From Vibrio amylolyticus (GTDB lineage Bacteria; Pseudomonadota; Gammaproteobacteria; Enterobacterales; Vibrionaceae), in NCBI RefSeq assembly GCF_023145695.1, contig NZ_JAJHVV010000012.1, forward strand, positions 62,001 to 126,000: DNA of 64,000 nt. Reading direction: 5' to 3'. A program made the translations under genes and the position numbers. Below the pieces are notes generated by a model. It saw only the letters and a program-made list of their open reading frames with translations. It made no database searches and was not told the DNA's origin. This document shows, piece by piece, positions 9,361-17,598 of this stretch (its first letter is position 1; each line of letters starts with the position of its first letter).

Positions 9361-9390
9361 AGCAACAAAAGATAAGTCACTTTATGTTGT
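9361..9390 (-). promoter_or_regulatory. Shared operator-like motif upstream of the outer-membrane protein gene
   Basis: The plus strand reads ACAAAAGATAAGTCACTTTA then TGTT, preceded by AAACCTAA. It aligns base for base with the sites at 11629-11653 and 15301-15325 in ACAAAA-NN-TAAGTCA and the following T-rich half. It lies about 128 bases upstream of the start codon. Confidence 0.55.
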
Positions 9391-9825
9391 TTTTATGTCA
9401 ATACAAATCAATGAATTAGCACACTTATGACATGCTCGATTGTTGGTGGGTTTGCTCTTTAACTTGAGGAGAAAGCAATGAACAATTGTATTTGATTTTA
9501 ATAAAGTGTAATCAAATGCGACTGGTTGCCTATTTATAATGCAGATAGATTTAAGTGTTTCTAAGAGCTAAGAGCTTTCCGATTAATTACTATCGTTGAA
9601 GGTTCAATACTCTGCTGTGCTAGACATTGGAACAATGAAGATACTGAAACGAGTTTGTTGATTCCTTAATGAAGTCGAGAGAGTAAAATCTAGCCCATGG
9701 TGAAAGATTTCGTTATGAATTGTACCGTTTAGATAAGCTAGGTAGCGATGGTTCATACTGGAAACGAAAGCGAGTGTTTTAAGCCTATAACCGAGGATAG
9801 TTAACTATTGAATAGCTTTGGGAAA

Positions 9826-9858
9826 TAAAAAGGGCCACCAATTGGAATTGGCAGCCCC
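9826..9858 (-). terminator. Rho-independent terminator of the M28 peptidase gene
   Basis: On the minus strand GGGCTGCCAATT pairs with AATTGGTGGCCC (two G-T wobbles) around a CC loop and runs into TTTTTA, shortly after the stop codon. Confidence 0.85.
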
Positions 9859-9878
9859 CAAAATACTAACCTGCGGGC

Positions 9879-11546
9879 TTAGAAGTTACCGTAGTAGTAT
9901 TTGAATAGGTCAGAAGAGTAGATAGACTTAGTAGGTAGTTCGTGACCGTCTTTCTTAATGTCTTCTTTTGTTGCACCCGCTAGCGCATCGATGATGAAGA
10001 TGTGTGCACGAGCATACTTTTCTAGCAGTTTAAAGCTAATGATACCCATATCATAATCGATCGTTGAGTGGTAAGAGTAGCTTGAAATAGCCCAACCTGT
10101 TGATACCGCATCTAGATCATCGAATTTAGCGAACGGTGGATGGAAGTGTGTCTCGTCAGCTGCAGGGTCTTGATAGTAGAAATCAGCTGTTGGTAGCGCG
10201 TAGTTGTTAACCGCTTGCTCGAATACGTCCAACAGTAGAGGAGATTTGTTCGTAATCATCTGCATTGCAGGGATTGCTTGGTTACTCTTACTCTGGATTG
10301 GACCTTCTTTTGTTAGCGCCATCAAGCCTAATTTTTCAGGACGTAATACCATCAGCATTTCATCGCGAACAAACGCGTGATTTTGCTCAACGAATTTGTC
10401 AGTAGCACCAACACCTGGGTGTTCGTGATCACCAACAGAAAGAACAACTAAACCGTGGCCACGTTGCTCTAGAGGACGTGCAGCATAGTGCTTAGCCGCT
10501 GCCATTACCATTGCTGCAGTACCTGCGTTGTCGTGTAGACCATAGAAGTAGCTGTCAGTGTGGAAAGTCATTACAACCGACTTGCCTGTTGTACCAGGGA
10601 TGAAACCATAAACATTTGAAGATTGACGCTGAGTTCCATCTTCCATTTTACCTTGAACACATAAGCGAGTGATAACTGGCTCTTCAGGTGTTGCACGGTC
10701 GATCAATTTACGAAGGTAAAGGCCGTCGTCGTAACCAATTGAGATCCATGGTAGTGCTTCACCAACACTGTCACCGCCGCCCATCGCGCCGATACGAGTA
10801 GCAGTTTGCTTAGAACCAGGCAGTGTCCACCATGCGATGATGCCTGCTGCTTTACCGTAAGTGCCCGCTGCGATACGCGAGTATGCAGTACGACCAGTCG
10901 AGTACATTGGACCGCCCGCTGAGAAATCACACTGAAGAAGAACAATCTTGCCTTCAAGATTACGGCCATTTAGCTCAGAAGCTGTACCTTGACCAACATA
11001 AATCACTTCCGCTTCAACACCATCTTCAGATGTTAGGCCTGAAGGGAATGGTGTAACAGCGTATTTGAAGTTGTGTTCGGTTTCGCCTTCTTCGAGTGCA
11101 TTTGAAGAGATAACAGTAAGCTCGTTCTTTGTTGGTTCCCATTGAGCGTTACGGATAGGGAAGAAGTCTTCACGTACGTCTTCAACACCAAATGAACGTA
11201 GCGTGTCAGCCACTAAGGTTTGGGCTTCTGCTTCATACTTAGTACCTTGGATACGACCCCAAAGAATATTGCCATCTTCACGAGATTTTTTAGAGATATC
11301 CACTAACTTCATAGCGAACTCTTCGATATAGTCAGCGCTGATATCGCCACGAGGATCTTCGCTTGCGTCGATGTATGGGCGTGGAGTTTCATCCATAGCA
11401 AGAGTCGGGAAGTGGCCTTCATGAAGAGTTTGAATGCGTTGTGAAAGCTCTTCAGGCTTAAAGAATGAAAAGTTCGCTAGAATTTTTACCATTTCTTCTG
11501 GCGTGCTCGCCATGTTTTGCTTTGCTTTCTTTGTAGAGTCGGTCAT
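9879..11546 (-). CDS. M28-family metallopeptidase with a PA-like insert, cytosolic
   Basis: This 555-residue protein has no signal peptide, unlike most secreted M28 aminopeptidases. Residues 140-300 resemble a protease-associated (PA) domain. The M28 core follows: HTD at 329-331, HDNAG with D339 as the expected bridging ligand, DHEHPG at 373-378 where the family normally has the Glu-Glu pair, and a late SYSYHSTID that should supply the last histidine ligand. The replacement at the EE position may change metal use or activity. The start follows AAAGGG at good spacing. It is divergent from the ToxR-like gene, with a perfect GACAAAA-N11-TTTTGTC repeat 82 bases upstream. The likely role is cleavage of an imported peptide or amino-acid conjugate. 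Confidence 0.8.
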   Translation of the reverse strand: MTDSTKKAKQNMASTPEEMVKILANFSFFKPEELSQRIQTLHEGHFPTLAMDETPRPYIDASEDPRGDISADYIEEFAMKLVDISKKSREDGNILWGRIQGTKYEAEAQTLVADTLRSFGVEDVREDFFPIRNAQWEPTKNELTVISSNALEEGETEHNFKYAVTPFPSGLTSEDGVEAEVIYVGQGTASELNGRNLEGKIVLLQCDFSAGGPMYSTGRTAYSRIAAGTYGKAAGIIAWWTLPGSKQTATRIGAMGGGDSVGEALPWISIGYDDGLYLRKLIDRATPEEPVITRLCVQGKMEDGTQRQSSNVYGFIPGTTGKSVVMTFHTDSYFYGLHDNAGTAAMVMAAAKHYAARPLEQRGHGLVVLSVGDHEHPGVGATDKFVEQNHAFVRDEMLMVLRPEKLGLMALTKEGPIQSKSNQAIPAMQMITNKSPLLLDVFEQAVNNYALPTADFYYQDPAADETHFHPPFAKFDDLDAVSTGWAISSYSYHSTIDYDMGIISFKLLEKYARAHIFIIDALAGATKEDIKKDGHELPTKSIYSSDLFKYYYGNF

Positions 11547-11901
11547 AGGTTACCCTTTATTTGGACAGTTGTATGAATCACGGCGCCATCATATTACTGA
11601 GGGTGATAGTGTTAAAGGAAACTAATCAGACAAAATCTAAGTCAGGTTTTGTCATTTTTTAATCTCTAACAATCAGTGAGTTAAGGTTTTTTTTATGAAT
11701 TAGCCTTTATTAAATTAGGGTTATTGATAGGTTGGGATTTTGGGTGTCATAAAAACGTAAAGTTATCAAATGATAGCTAAAGTCGATTGATAAAAAATGA
11801 GAAAGATAAGTATGACGAATATCAAACGTTCTATAATTACCTAAGCGAAAGTTAGAATTAAATGAAATAATTAGTGATATCGCATTCGACAGATTTATTT
11901 T
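11547..11901. other. Divergent promoter region between peptidase and ToxR-like genes
   Basis: This 355-base AT-rich region serves two divergent genes. It contains the best copy of the regional inverted repeat at 11629-11653, on the peptidase side. Several T-rich and A-rich runs between 11680 and 11830 could hold winged-helix regulator sites, but no consensus can be assigned. No gene is seen. Confidence 0.5.
11629..11653. promoter_or_regulatory. Perfect inverted-repeat operator candidate upstream of the peptidase
   Basis: GACAAAA (11629-11635) and TTTTGTC (11647-11653) form a perfect 7-bp inverted repeat with an 11-base spacer TCTAAGTCAGG. The spacer's TCTAAGTCA is conserved in the copy at 15301-15325, and TAAGTCA of it in the copy at 9361-9390. 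Conservation of spacer as well as arms argues for a protein-binding site rather than a hairpin. Confidence 0.6.
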
Positions 11902-12642
11902 ATGACCAAACTAAAACTTGAAGCTCCGGTGTATCAGGTCGGTGATTATTTGTACTCTATGACTTCGGGAGTTATATCAAAAAATGACTCTTTGTCTCAA
12001 CTGCGCTCGAAGGAGTCTGCACTACTTAATGTTTTTATCGAAACATTTCCAGAAGTGACATCAAGAGAGAAAATAGTTGAAGAGCTTTACCAAAATACAT
12101 ACGCAACGGATGCGACAATAAACCAGCTGGTTAAGCGCCTGAGAAAGTCGTTGGAGGATAATAATCGCTCGCTGATTCGTACTATTTCTAAGCAGGGTTA
12201 CTTATTATCATCACCACCAGATGTCGTTGAATTAGAGAAGCAAGAACAGCTAGATACAACGATTAGCCGTTATCAAACAGAGCATAATTTTGAGGGGATA
12301 TCGTTAGAAGCTCAGCAGCAATTGAAACGATTTGAAGATCCTGTGGCTGTAAAGGAACTGCTCGATACGACTAAAAGCAAGCAACGCTTTTTAGGCGCAG
12401 CGGTGACGACGGGTTGTGTTATCGCTTTTGTTATCGGATATGCATTCTCTACGTTAAACGGACACAGAACACCACACTTACAAGAGATATCATCATTGGA
12501 AGCCTTTGCGTTAAAAGTGACAGACCTACAGGCCCCTGTCTATGTACGTGACGCTGATACCGACCATCTTTCTATTTATATCGCAGATGACAACACTATG
12601 GTTGTGTGCAACAAAAATGAGGAGTTAACCGAATGCAAGTAA
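11902..12642 (+). CDS. ToxR/VtrA-like membrane-bound winged-helix regulator
   Basis: This 246-residue protein has an OmpR/PhoB-type DNA-binding domain at residues 10-105 (REKIVEELYQ, TINQLVKRLRKSLE, then LIRTISKQGYLL as the wing). A linker leads to one transmembrane helix at about 163-185 and a periplasmic tail of about 60 residues. The tail has two cysteines close to the end (C236 and C245). This is the ToxR/TcpP/VtrA/CadC architecture, in which periplasmic sensing controls transcription directly from the inner membrane. It overlaps the next gene by 10 bases, as toxR-toxS-type pairs do. Inferred role: local control of the surrounding peptidase/transporter genes. The ligand is unknown. Confidence 0.85.
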   Translation: MTKLKLEAPVYQVGDYLYSMTSGVISKNDSLSQLRSKESALLNVFIETFPEVTSREKIVEELYQNTYATDATINQLVKRLRKSLEDNNRSLIRTISKQGYLLSSPPDVVELEKQEQLDTTISRYQTEHNFEGISLEAQQQLKRFEDPVAVKELLDTTKSKQRFLGAAVTTGCVIAFVIGYAFSTLNGHRTPHLQEISSLEAFALKVTDLQAPVYVRDADTDHLSIYIADDNTMVVCNKNEELTECK

Positions 12643-13127
12643 AGTCAAAACCGTTTCTTGTTATTGGGTTGTGGTTGCTCTGCGCTTTAATTGGTATGTT
12701 GGTTTACAAAACAACGAATACTCCGACGAAACCTTTTATTGGCATCTGGACAGGAAGTACTGTGGTTCAGTACCCACACCGCGAAGTTATTATGGATCTA
12801 CAACTTATCGTTGATGACGCTAAAAACGAAAGTGCAAGGCTGATTTCTAGCTTTAGCTCTAATGAAGCTTCTGAAGAAATTCTACAAAGTAATGTTACGG
12901 TCGACGTTACGGTTATCAAAAGGGGTGAAGACAAACTGACCTTTTCTCTTTTAAATCCGAGTTACTCTAATAAGACGCAATTAGAAGAGTATATAGGACG
13001 CGATTTACCTGAACAGGGTACGTTGATCAGTGGACAAGCGTGGGCTATTGATACGAATGAAGTGTTCTTGTATCTAACATTGGGTTTTGGTGAGAAATTT
13101 GGTGCTGTATTGACGCGCGAACGTTAA
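12633..13127 (+). CDS. VtrC/ToxS-like periplasmic partner of the membrane regulator
   Basis: This 164-residue protein has one N-terminal membrane anchor (residues 7-25) and a periplasmic domain of about 130 residues. That domain opens with KPFIGIWTG, reminiscent of the lipocalin G-x-W start, and alternates strands throughout. In the known VtrA/VtrC pair the second protein forms a lipocalin-like barrel with the regulator's periplasmic domain and binds bile salts; ToxS plays a related role for ToxR. Primary sequence similarity within this group is known to be very low, so the call rests on gene order, overlap, topology and strand pattern. No other function is suggested by the sequence. Confidence 0.65.
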   Translation: MQVKSKPFLVIGLWLLCALIGMLVYKTTNTPTKPFIGIWTGSTVVQYPHREVIMDLQLIVDDAKNESARLISSFSSNEASEEILQSNVTVDVTVIKRGEDKLTFSLLNPSYSNKTQLEEYIGRDLPEQGTLISGQAWAIDTNEVFLYLTLGFGEKFGAVLTRER

Positions 13128-13154
13128 GACACCGTTTCCCCTAATCGTTTATTG

Positions 13155-13183
13155 AAAGCACTCTCTAGGTAGGGTGCTTTTTT
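13155..13183 (+). terminator. Rho-independent terminator of the ToxR/VtrC-like operon
   Basis: AAAGCAC and GTGCTTT pair around a 12-base loop, extended by a T-run of six, 27 bases after the stop. Confidence 0.8.
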
Positions 13184-13431
13184 GTTTCTGCTCACCTAGC
13201 GCGTTTGCAGATAGGCACGTGTTTATGTTCCACCCTATTTATAGGTATCGCCCTTAACCTCTCTAGAAGGTAAGTTCTCCTTACTGATTAAGCGTATCGT
13301 TAATCCACCTCTAACCTTGTTTGGTAGTGTTAATCACAAAAGCGGCACAAAGAGTACTAGGTAATTGACAAAGCAAACCAATGAATGAAAGGACAATAGG
13401 GTTGGTGGTTATATAAAAGTGATGGTGAACA

Positions 13432-13457
13432 AAAAGCCCAGCATCAGTGCTGGGCTT
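13432..13457 (-). terminator. Rho-independent terminator of the amidohydrolase gene
   Basis: A perfect 10-bp stem AAGCCCAGCA/TGCTGGGCTT with a 4-base loop runs into TTTTT on the minus strand. Confidence 0.9.
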
Positions 13458-13502
13458 AATAATTTAATCAGAGAGGAGTAAATCTCTGTGAGTGAGAAGA
13501 CA

Positions 13503-15176
13503 TTACGCTTTGTATGTCACTTCACCTTGCATATAAGTCGTTTGAACTTTAACGGTATCTAGGTCTTTAGCTTCAAGGTTCAGTGGGTTCTTATCAATAA
13601 TGATCATATCAGCAACTTTACCTGCTTCTAAAGAGCCATATTCCGCTTCCATTTTAAACTGCTCAGCAGCCCAAATTGTGTAGCCTTTAAGCGCTTGCTC
13701 TACTGTAATCGCTTCTTCTGCATTTAGAATGTCACCAGAGTATGTTTCGCGAGTTACAGCTGCTTTGATTGATTGCCAAGGTTTCGTTGGCGTCACTGGT
13801 GCATCATTGTGAAGAGTAGGGCGTAGGCCTTTCTCGATTGCTGTTTTCACTTTGAATGTGTGGTGCAGATCATCGGCTTTAAAGTAATCGTGGATGATTT
13901 GACCGCCAGTCCAGTATAGGTGGCCCATGATGAAGCTTGGACGTGTATTCAGTTCAACCATGCGGTCAAACTGACTAGCCGTTGTTAATGATAAGTGGTG
14001 AGCACATGACATAAAGTTTGATACGTCGATACCATTCTCTTTAGCAGAGTTACGAGCATGTTCTACTGCGTCAAGTGCTGCTTCAAGTGCTAACTCACCA
14101 TTTGCGTGGAAGATGAAGTCTACGCCTAGTTGAGTTGCGGCTTGTGCAGTTTGGTTGAACATGTCTTGTGTACCCCAAAGAGGACGAGGCATATTCTTAA
14201 ATTCTTCGTTTTGGTACTCAATGGCCGTGGATGCATTGCCGCCTTGAACAGAACCGTCTGTAAAGGCTTTTAAGAAGCCGATCCGGAACTTGTCTGTTTT
14301 GTACTCGTCTTTTTGGCTGATGACTTGAGGGAACTCAGGGAAGTTATTCACGATACCGCCAACGATACGAACTTTGAACTGCTCGTCTTTTGACGCTTCA
14401 ACCATAGTTGCTAGGTTTTTAGGTGCCATGATCATCAGATCAGAAGCCGTCGTGATACCTTCTTCTGCATATTTAGCAGAAACTGCAACAACATCTTCAG
14501 CAAGAGGTGCTGGGAATGTGCCTTTGTATGCTTGCATTACAGCAGCTTGACCTAGGATCATGCCTGTAAGCTCACCGTTTTCGTCTTTAACGTATTGAGA
14601 GTTTTGTGGTGGCTCGCTCTCTTTAGTAATGCCTAGTTCTTCAAATGCTTTGCTGTTTAACCAGCCGCCGTGACCTTGCATAGTGATGAACATTGGTAAG
14701 TCTGGGTGAGCTTCATCAATTTCAGCTAATGTCGGGATAGATTGCTTTTTCACATCCCAACCGATGCCCATCAACCAACCGTCTTTGTTTGGTGTCATCG
14801 AACGGAATGCTGCCATCATCTCTTCGTCGACTTGGTATTTGAAGAAGCTTAGGTCTGTCATTTGTTCCATGTTTGCACATAGAAGAATGTGAGAGTGATT
14901 TTCGATGAAACTTGGCATTAGCGTTTGACCTTCAAGGTCAACCATTACAGCGTTTGGATACTGTTCTGCCAGTGTTGTTTTGTTACCAGTAGCTTTGATT
15001 ATTCCATCTTCAACTAATAGCGCTTCAACCGTCGGTTGATTGTCGTTCATTGTAATGATTGAACCGCCAAAAAATAGGGATTGATTATTCATTGTAGAAG
15101 TCTCCACGTGATGAGAAGGTGCTGAGCTTTGCTCATTATTTGATGCGAATAGTTTCTTGAAAAATTTAATCGGCAT
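13503..15176 (-). CDS. Amidohydrolase family protein, YtcJ-like (Amidohydro_3)
   Basis: The 557 residues match the length of YtcJ-type metal-dependent hydrolases. An N-terminal beta-sandwich segment (AVMVDLEGQTLMPSF) leads into the metal motif ENHSH (H94, H96), where the family usually has D-A-H-x-H. Then come GIGWD, a middle FHANGE and CAHHLSL, and a late HNDAPVTPT holding the expected aspartate. The last 60 residues (GSLEAGKVADMIIIDKNPL) are the canonical amidohydrolase C-terminus. The first 28 residues are atypical and a second start (ATG at 15092, with GGAG ahead) is possible. The reaction is probably hydrolysis of an amide or carbamate bond. A regional operator-like site lies 124 bases upstream. 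Confidence 0.85.
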   Translation of the reverse strand: MPIKFFKKLFASNNEQSSAPSHHVETSTMNNQSLFFGGSIITMNDNQPTVEALLVEDGIIKATGNKTTLAEQYPNAVMVDLEGQTLMPSFIENHSHILLCANMEQMTDLSFFKYQVDEEMMAAFRSMTPNKDGWLMGIGWDVKKQSIPTLAEIDEAHPDLPMFITMQGHGGWLNSKAFEELGITKESEPPQNSQYVKDENGELTGMILGQAAVMQAYKGTFPAPLAEDVVAVSAKYAEEGITTASDLMIMAPKNLATMVEASKDEQFKVRIVGGIVNNFPEFPQVISQKDEYKTDKFRIGFLKAFTDGSVQGGNASTAIEYQNEEFKNMPRPLWGTQDMFNQTAQAATQLGVDFIFHANGELALEAALDAVEHARNSAKENGIDVSNFMSCAHHLSLTTASQFDRMVELNTRPSFIMGHLYWTGGQIIHDYFKADDLHHTFKVKTAIEKGLRPTLHNDAPVTPTKPWQSIKAAVTRETYSGDILNAEEAITVEQALKGYTIWAAEQFKMEAEYGSLEAGKVADMIIIDKNPLNLEAKDLDTVKVQTTYMQGEVTYKA

Positions 15177-15300
15177 TGTCTATCTCGCCTATGCTAGTCA
15201 CTAAATTGGCGACCTGTTTTGGTCACCCGTTTATGTATTGGATTTCAAAGTATGGGTGAATATTAACGATATGAAGCAAGGTGCGAAACCAACCTAATAG

Positions 15301-15325
15301 GACAAAATCTAAGTCACTTTTTATC
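15301..15325 (-). promoter_or_regulatory. Shared operator-like motif upstream of the amidohydrolase
   Basis: GACAAAA and TTTTATC flank TCTAAGTCACT. It matches the site at 11629-11653 through GACAAAATCTAAGTCA without a mismatch, and its second arm differs from a perfect repeat by one base. It lies about 125 bases upstream of the amidohydrolase start. Confidence 0.6.
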
Positions 15326-15920
15326 ATTAATTAATCATTTTAAAACAATAGGTTGGACTGTTTGTGTGACTTTCCTTTTTTCGATTTCAGAGTAATTGCT
15401 GTTGTTATTTTGATGGTTCATTGAGCAGAAATAGGGTGTTGATGGATTTTTATAAGGAAGTATTTCAATTGAATCAACGTTATTAGAAAGGGGGAAAGTA
15501 AGTGCTTTCCAGTATTCGCTTAACAACTACGGCTGAATGGTTTGCTTCTGATGGAATTAGTGTCTGACACAAGGTAGGTCGTTACCAAAGAGCGGAAGAT
15601 ATGATCGCTTGGTCGTTTATAACTGAAGATGAACTTTCTCTTGAGTTCCAACTGTCGCCAGAGAAATAGAATGTTTAGCGAATGCTCTAATTGTCTTTTA
15701 CTTCTTCTATTTGGACCTGTAAATCTACTCAATAAATGTGTCAAAATTAGATGATTCGCCGTTCTATTGAGTTTTCATACACTGATGCAGCGACTGATTT
15801 AAGCGCTCTCTTTTTGGCAAATTTTGGGAGAGTAGATATAGTGATTTATCAGAAGTGGAGGTTGGTCTTATCAGGAAGTGTTTGGCGTGTTGATTATTTG
15901 CTTCATTCTAGATTGATAAT

Positions 15921-15953
15921 AAAAAATCCCCATCACAGAGTGATAGGGATTTA
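15921..15953 (-). terminator. Rho-independent terminator of the second MFS gene
   Basis: On the minus strand AAATCCCTATCAC pairs with GTGATGGGGATTT (one G-T wobble) around a TCT loop and runs into TTTATT. Confidence 0.9.
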
Positions 15954-15978
15954 AGTACTGTTTAGCTAAAAGCTGTGA

Positions 15979-17598
15979 TTAAGCTTTTTTGTTTTCCATT
16001 AGAGACCTGCGTGGTAGACCACGACAGATGACTAAACCAGACGCTACGATAAGCATTAGAGCAAACATGGTTTTCACTGCAGAGCTGTGACGAGCTTCTG
16101 AGTTAATCGCTAGGATGATCTGTGTTTCTTCTTTGCTCTCTGTTACGTCAGCAAGTAGTAGTTCGAAATCAGTCGTGCTAGTAAACGGCAGTGCAGGCAT
16201 CGCTAAAACGGCTTCTTTCGTTTCAGCAGAAAGTGCAGCGTGGTTTGTTACGTTCTCTTTGATCTCACCAGTAAGCGAGAACATAAGAACTGAACCAAGT
16301 ACCGCAACACCAAATGCTTGACCAACGTTACGAGACGTTGCTTGGATACCACCAGATTGCTCAGCATCACGCTGTTCTAGAGCAGTTGTAACCGTGATTG
16401 AAGCTTGAGTCATAAGTAGACCAACACCGAAACCAAAGATAGCAAGGCCTGTGTGTTGTAGGGCATTAACGCCAACTTCAGTGAAGCCAAAGGTCGCGAT
16501 GACAAGACCAACAAAAGAGATAGCGAAACCTAGTAGACAAACAGAACGAACTGTCATACCAGACATCTTAGCAGGAGCAACGATAGTACCGATGATCATA
16601 CCAACGGCAAACATAGTCATTAGAAGACCAGCAGCCATTGCTGATGCGCCACCAACAACTTGTACGTATGCGATGTTAATGAATAGCGAACCAAACATTA
16701 GGAATACGATAGCACATAGGTAAAGTCCGATAAGTACTTGCTTGTTCTTAACGAAAGTAGAAGGAATTAGAGCAGTACCGTGTTTCGCTTCGAAGCTCTT
16801 TTCCCACTTCATAAGAATAAACAGAGTGATTGCACCAAATGCCACTAGTGGTAGAGCTGGTGAAATACCCATGAAGGTTGTTTCTGAGATTGGTGCGATT
16901 AAGCCCCACTCTGAAATCTTTAGTAGACCAACAATCGTTGCTAGTAGACCAGTAGAAGAAAGAATAACACCAACAAGGTCAAACTTACCTTCGAATTTCG
17001 CTTTCGGCATTGGAGCTAGCTTAAATGTCGCTAGGAAAACAATGATGAAGTAAGCCGTTACACCCATAAATGATGGCGTGAAACCAAATGCGTCAAGCGC
17101 AGCGCCCATTGCTAGTGGTACTACAGCGGTAGCAACACCAACGGCACCAGCGATACCAGCGAATGCAATCGCTTGGTCTTTACCTTGGTAAAGGCCAGCT
17201 ACGTGAGCAAGGATAGAAGGTACAAGGAATACAGCACCTAAACCTGCAGCGACACGACCACCGAAAATAAGAACATCCATATTTGGAGCCAGCGCTGCGA
17301 TTAATGCAGAAGCTGCTAGTAGAAGCGCGCCTAAACGAAGTTGACGACCCCAGCCTAAAAACAGACCAGTAAGACCGCCGACAACCATACCAGCACCGGC
17401 AATCAGTGGGTACATCGCGTTAGCAAATTGAATTTCTGGCATGGTAGCGCCAAGTTGTGAAATAAGTGCTTCCGTAGCAACAGCGAATCCGCTGTTATCT
17501 AGCATCGTTCCTAGTTGAGCTAGAATAAGAATTCCTAAGCTAAGCCATTTGGCTTTGCCTGCTGTTTCTTTGTTTTCAAAATCAAGAGTCGTGCTCAT
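15979..17598 (-). CDS. MFS transporter of the 14-TM DHA2 type (paralogue 2)
   Basis: This 539-residue protein is a paralogue of the transporter at 6689-8311. It shares LFLGWGRQLRLG in the first cytosolic loop, QSGGIQATSRNVGQAFG in the second half, and a polar loop of about 60 residues before the last helix. About fourteen membrane helices are visible. The start follows GAGGT at proper spacing. Two half-sites of the regional operator, in opposite orientation, lie 87 and 152 bases upstream. I infer transport of the same class of compounds as paralogue 1, but whether it is import or efflux cannot be told. Confidence 0.85.
   Translation of the reverse strand: MSTTLDFENKETAGKAKWLSLGILILAQLGTMLDNSGFAVATEALISQLGATMPEIQFANAMYPLIAGAGMVVGGLTGLFLGWGRQLRLGALLLAASALIAALAPNMDVLIFGGRVAAGLGAVFLVPSILAHVAGLYQGKDQAIAFAGIAGAVGVATAVVPLAMGAALDAFGFTPSFMGVTAYFIIVFLATFKLAPMPKAKFEGKFDLVGVILSSTGLLATIVGLLKISEWGLIAPISETTFMGISPALPLVAFGAITLFILMKWEKSFEAKHGTALIPSTFVKNKQVLIGLYLCAIVFLMFGSLFINIAYVQVVGGASAMAAGLLMTMFAVGMIIGTIVAPAKMSGMTVRSVCLLGFAISFVGLVIATFGFTEVGVNALQHTGLAIFGFGVGLLMTQASITVTTALEQRDAEQSGGIQATSRNVGQAFGVAVLGSVLMFSLTGEIKENVTNHAALSAETKEAVLAMPALPFTSTTDFELLLADVTESKEETQIILAINSEARHSSAVKTMFALMLIVASGLVICRGLPRRSLMENKKA

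Larger units (their letters stand above)
9245..9878. other. 634-base gap: one operator-like site, no gene
   Basis: The first part carries the shared motif at 9361-9390 and the promoter of the outer-membrane protein gene. From about 9420 to 9825 no gene is supported. An ATG at 9478, preceded by GAGGAGAAA, opens only five codons. Around 9706-9780 one plus-strand frame reads HGERFRYELYRLDKLG and onward to a stop, which could be the tail of a decayed gene, but it is too short to assign. Confidence 0.4.
13128..13502. other. Convergent gap holding two terminators, no gene
   Basis: The gap lies between the convergent regulator operon and the amidohydrolase gene. Apart from the terminators at 13155-13183 and 13432-13457 I see no gene or repeat. 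Confidence 0.5.
15177..15978. other. 802-base gap with one operator-like site and one terminator
   Basis: The shared motif sits at 15301-15325 and the terminator of the next MFS gene at 15921-15953. The middle 550 bases contain only short open frames with weak starts, unusual composition and no recognisable domain. I see no gene here; decayed sequence is possible. Confidence 0.45.

Noticed and set aside
9478..9495. ATG after a strong GAGGAGAAA ribosome binding site
   Set aside because: The frame stops after five codons, so no protein is supported, although it may be a gene remnant.
15335..15954. Three short frames on both strands in the 802-base gap
   Set aside because: Weak starts, no conserved pattern, and one runs through the MFS terminator.
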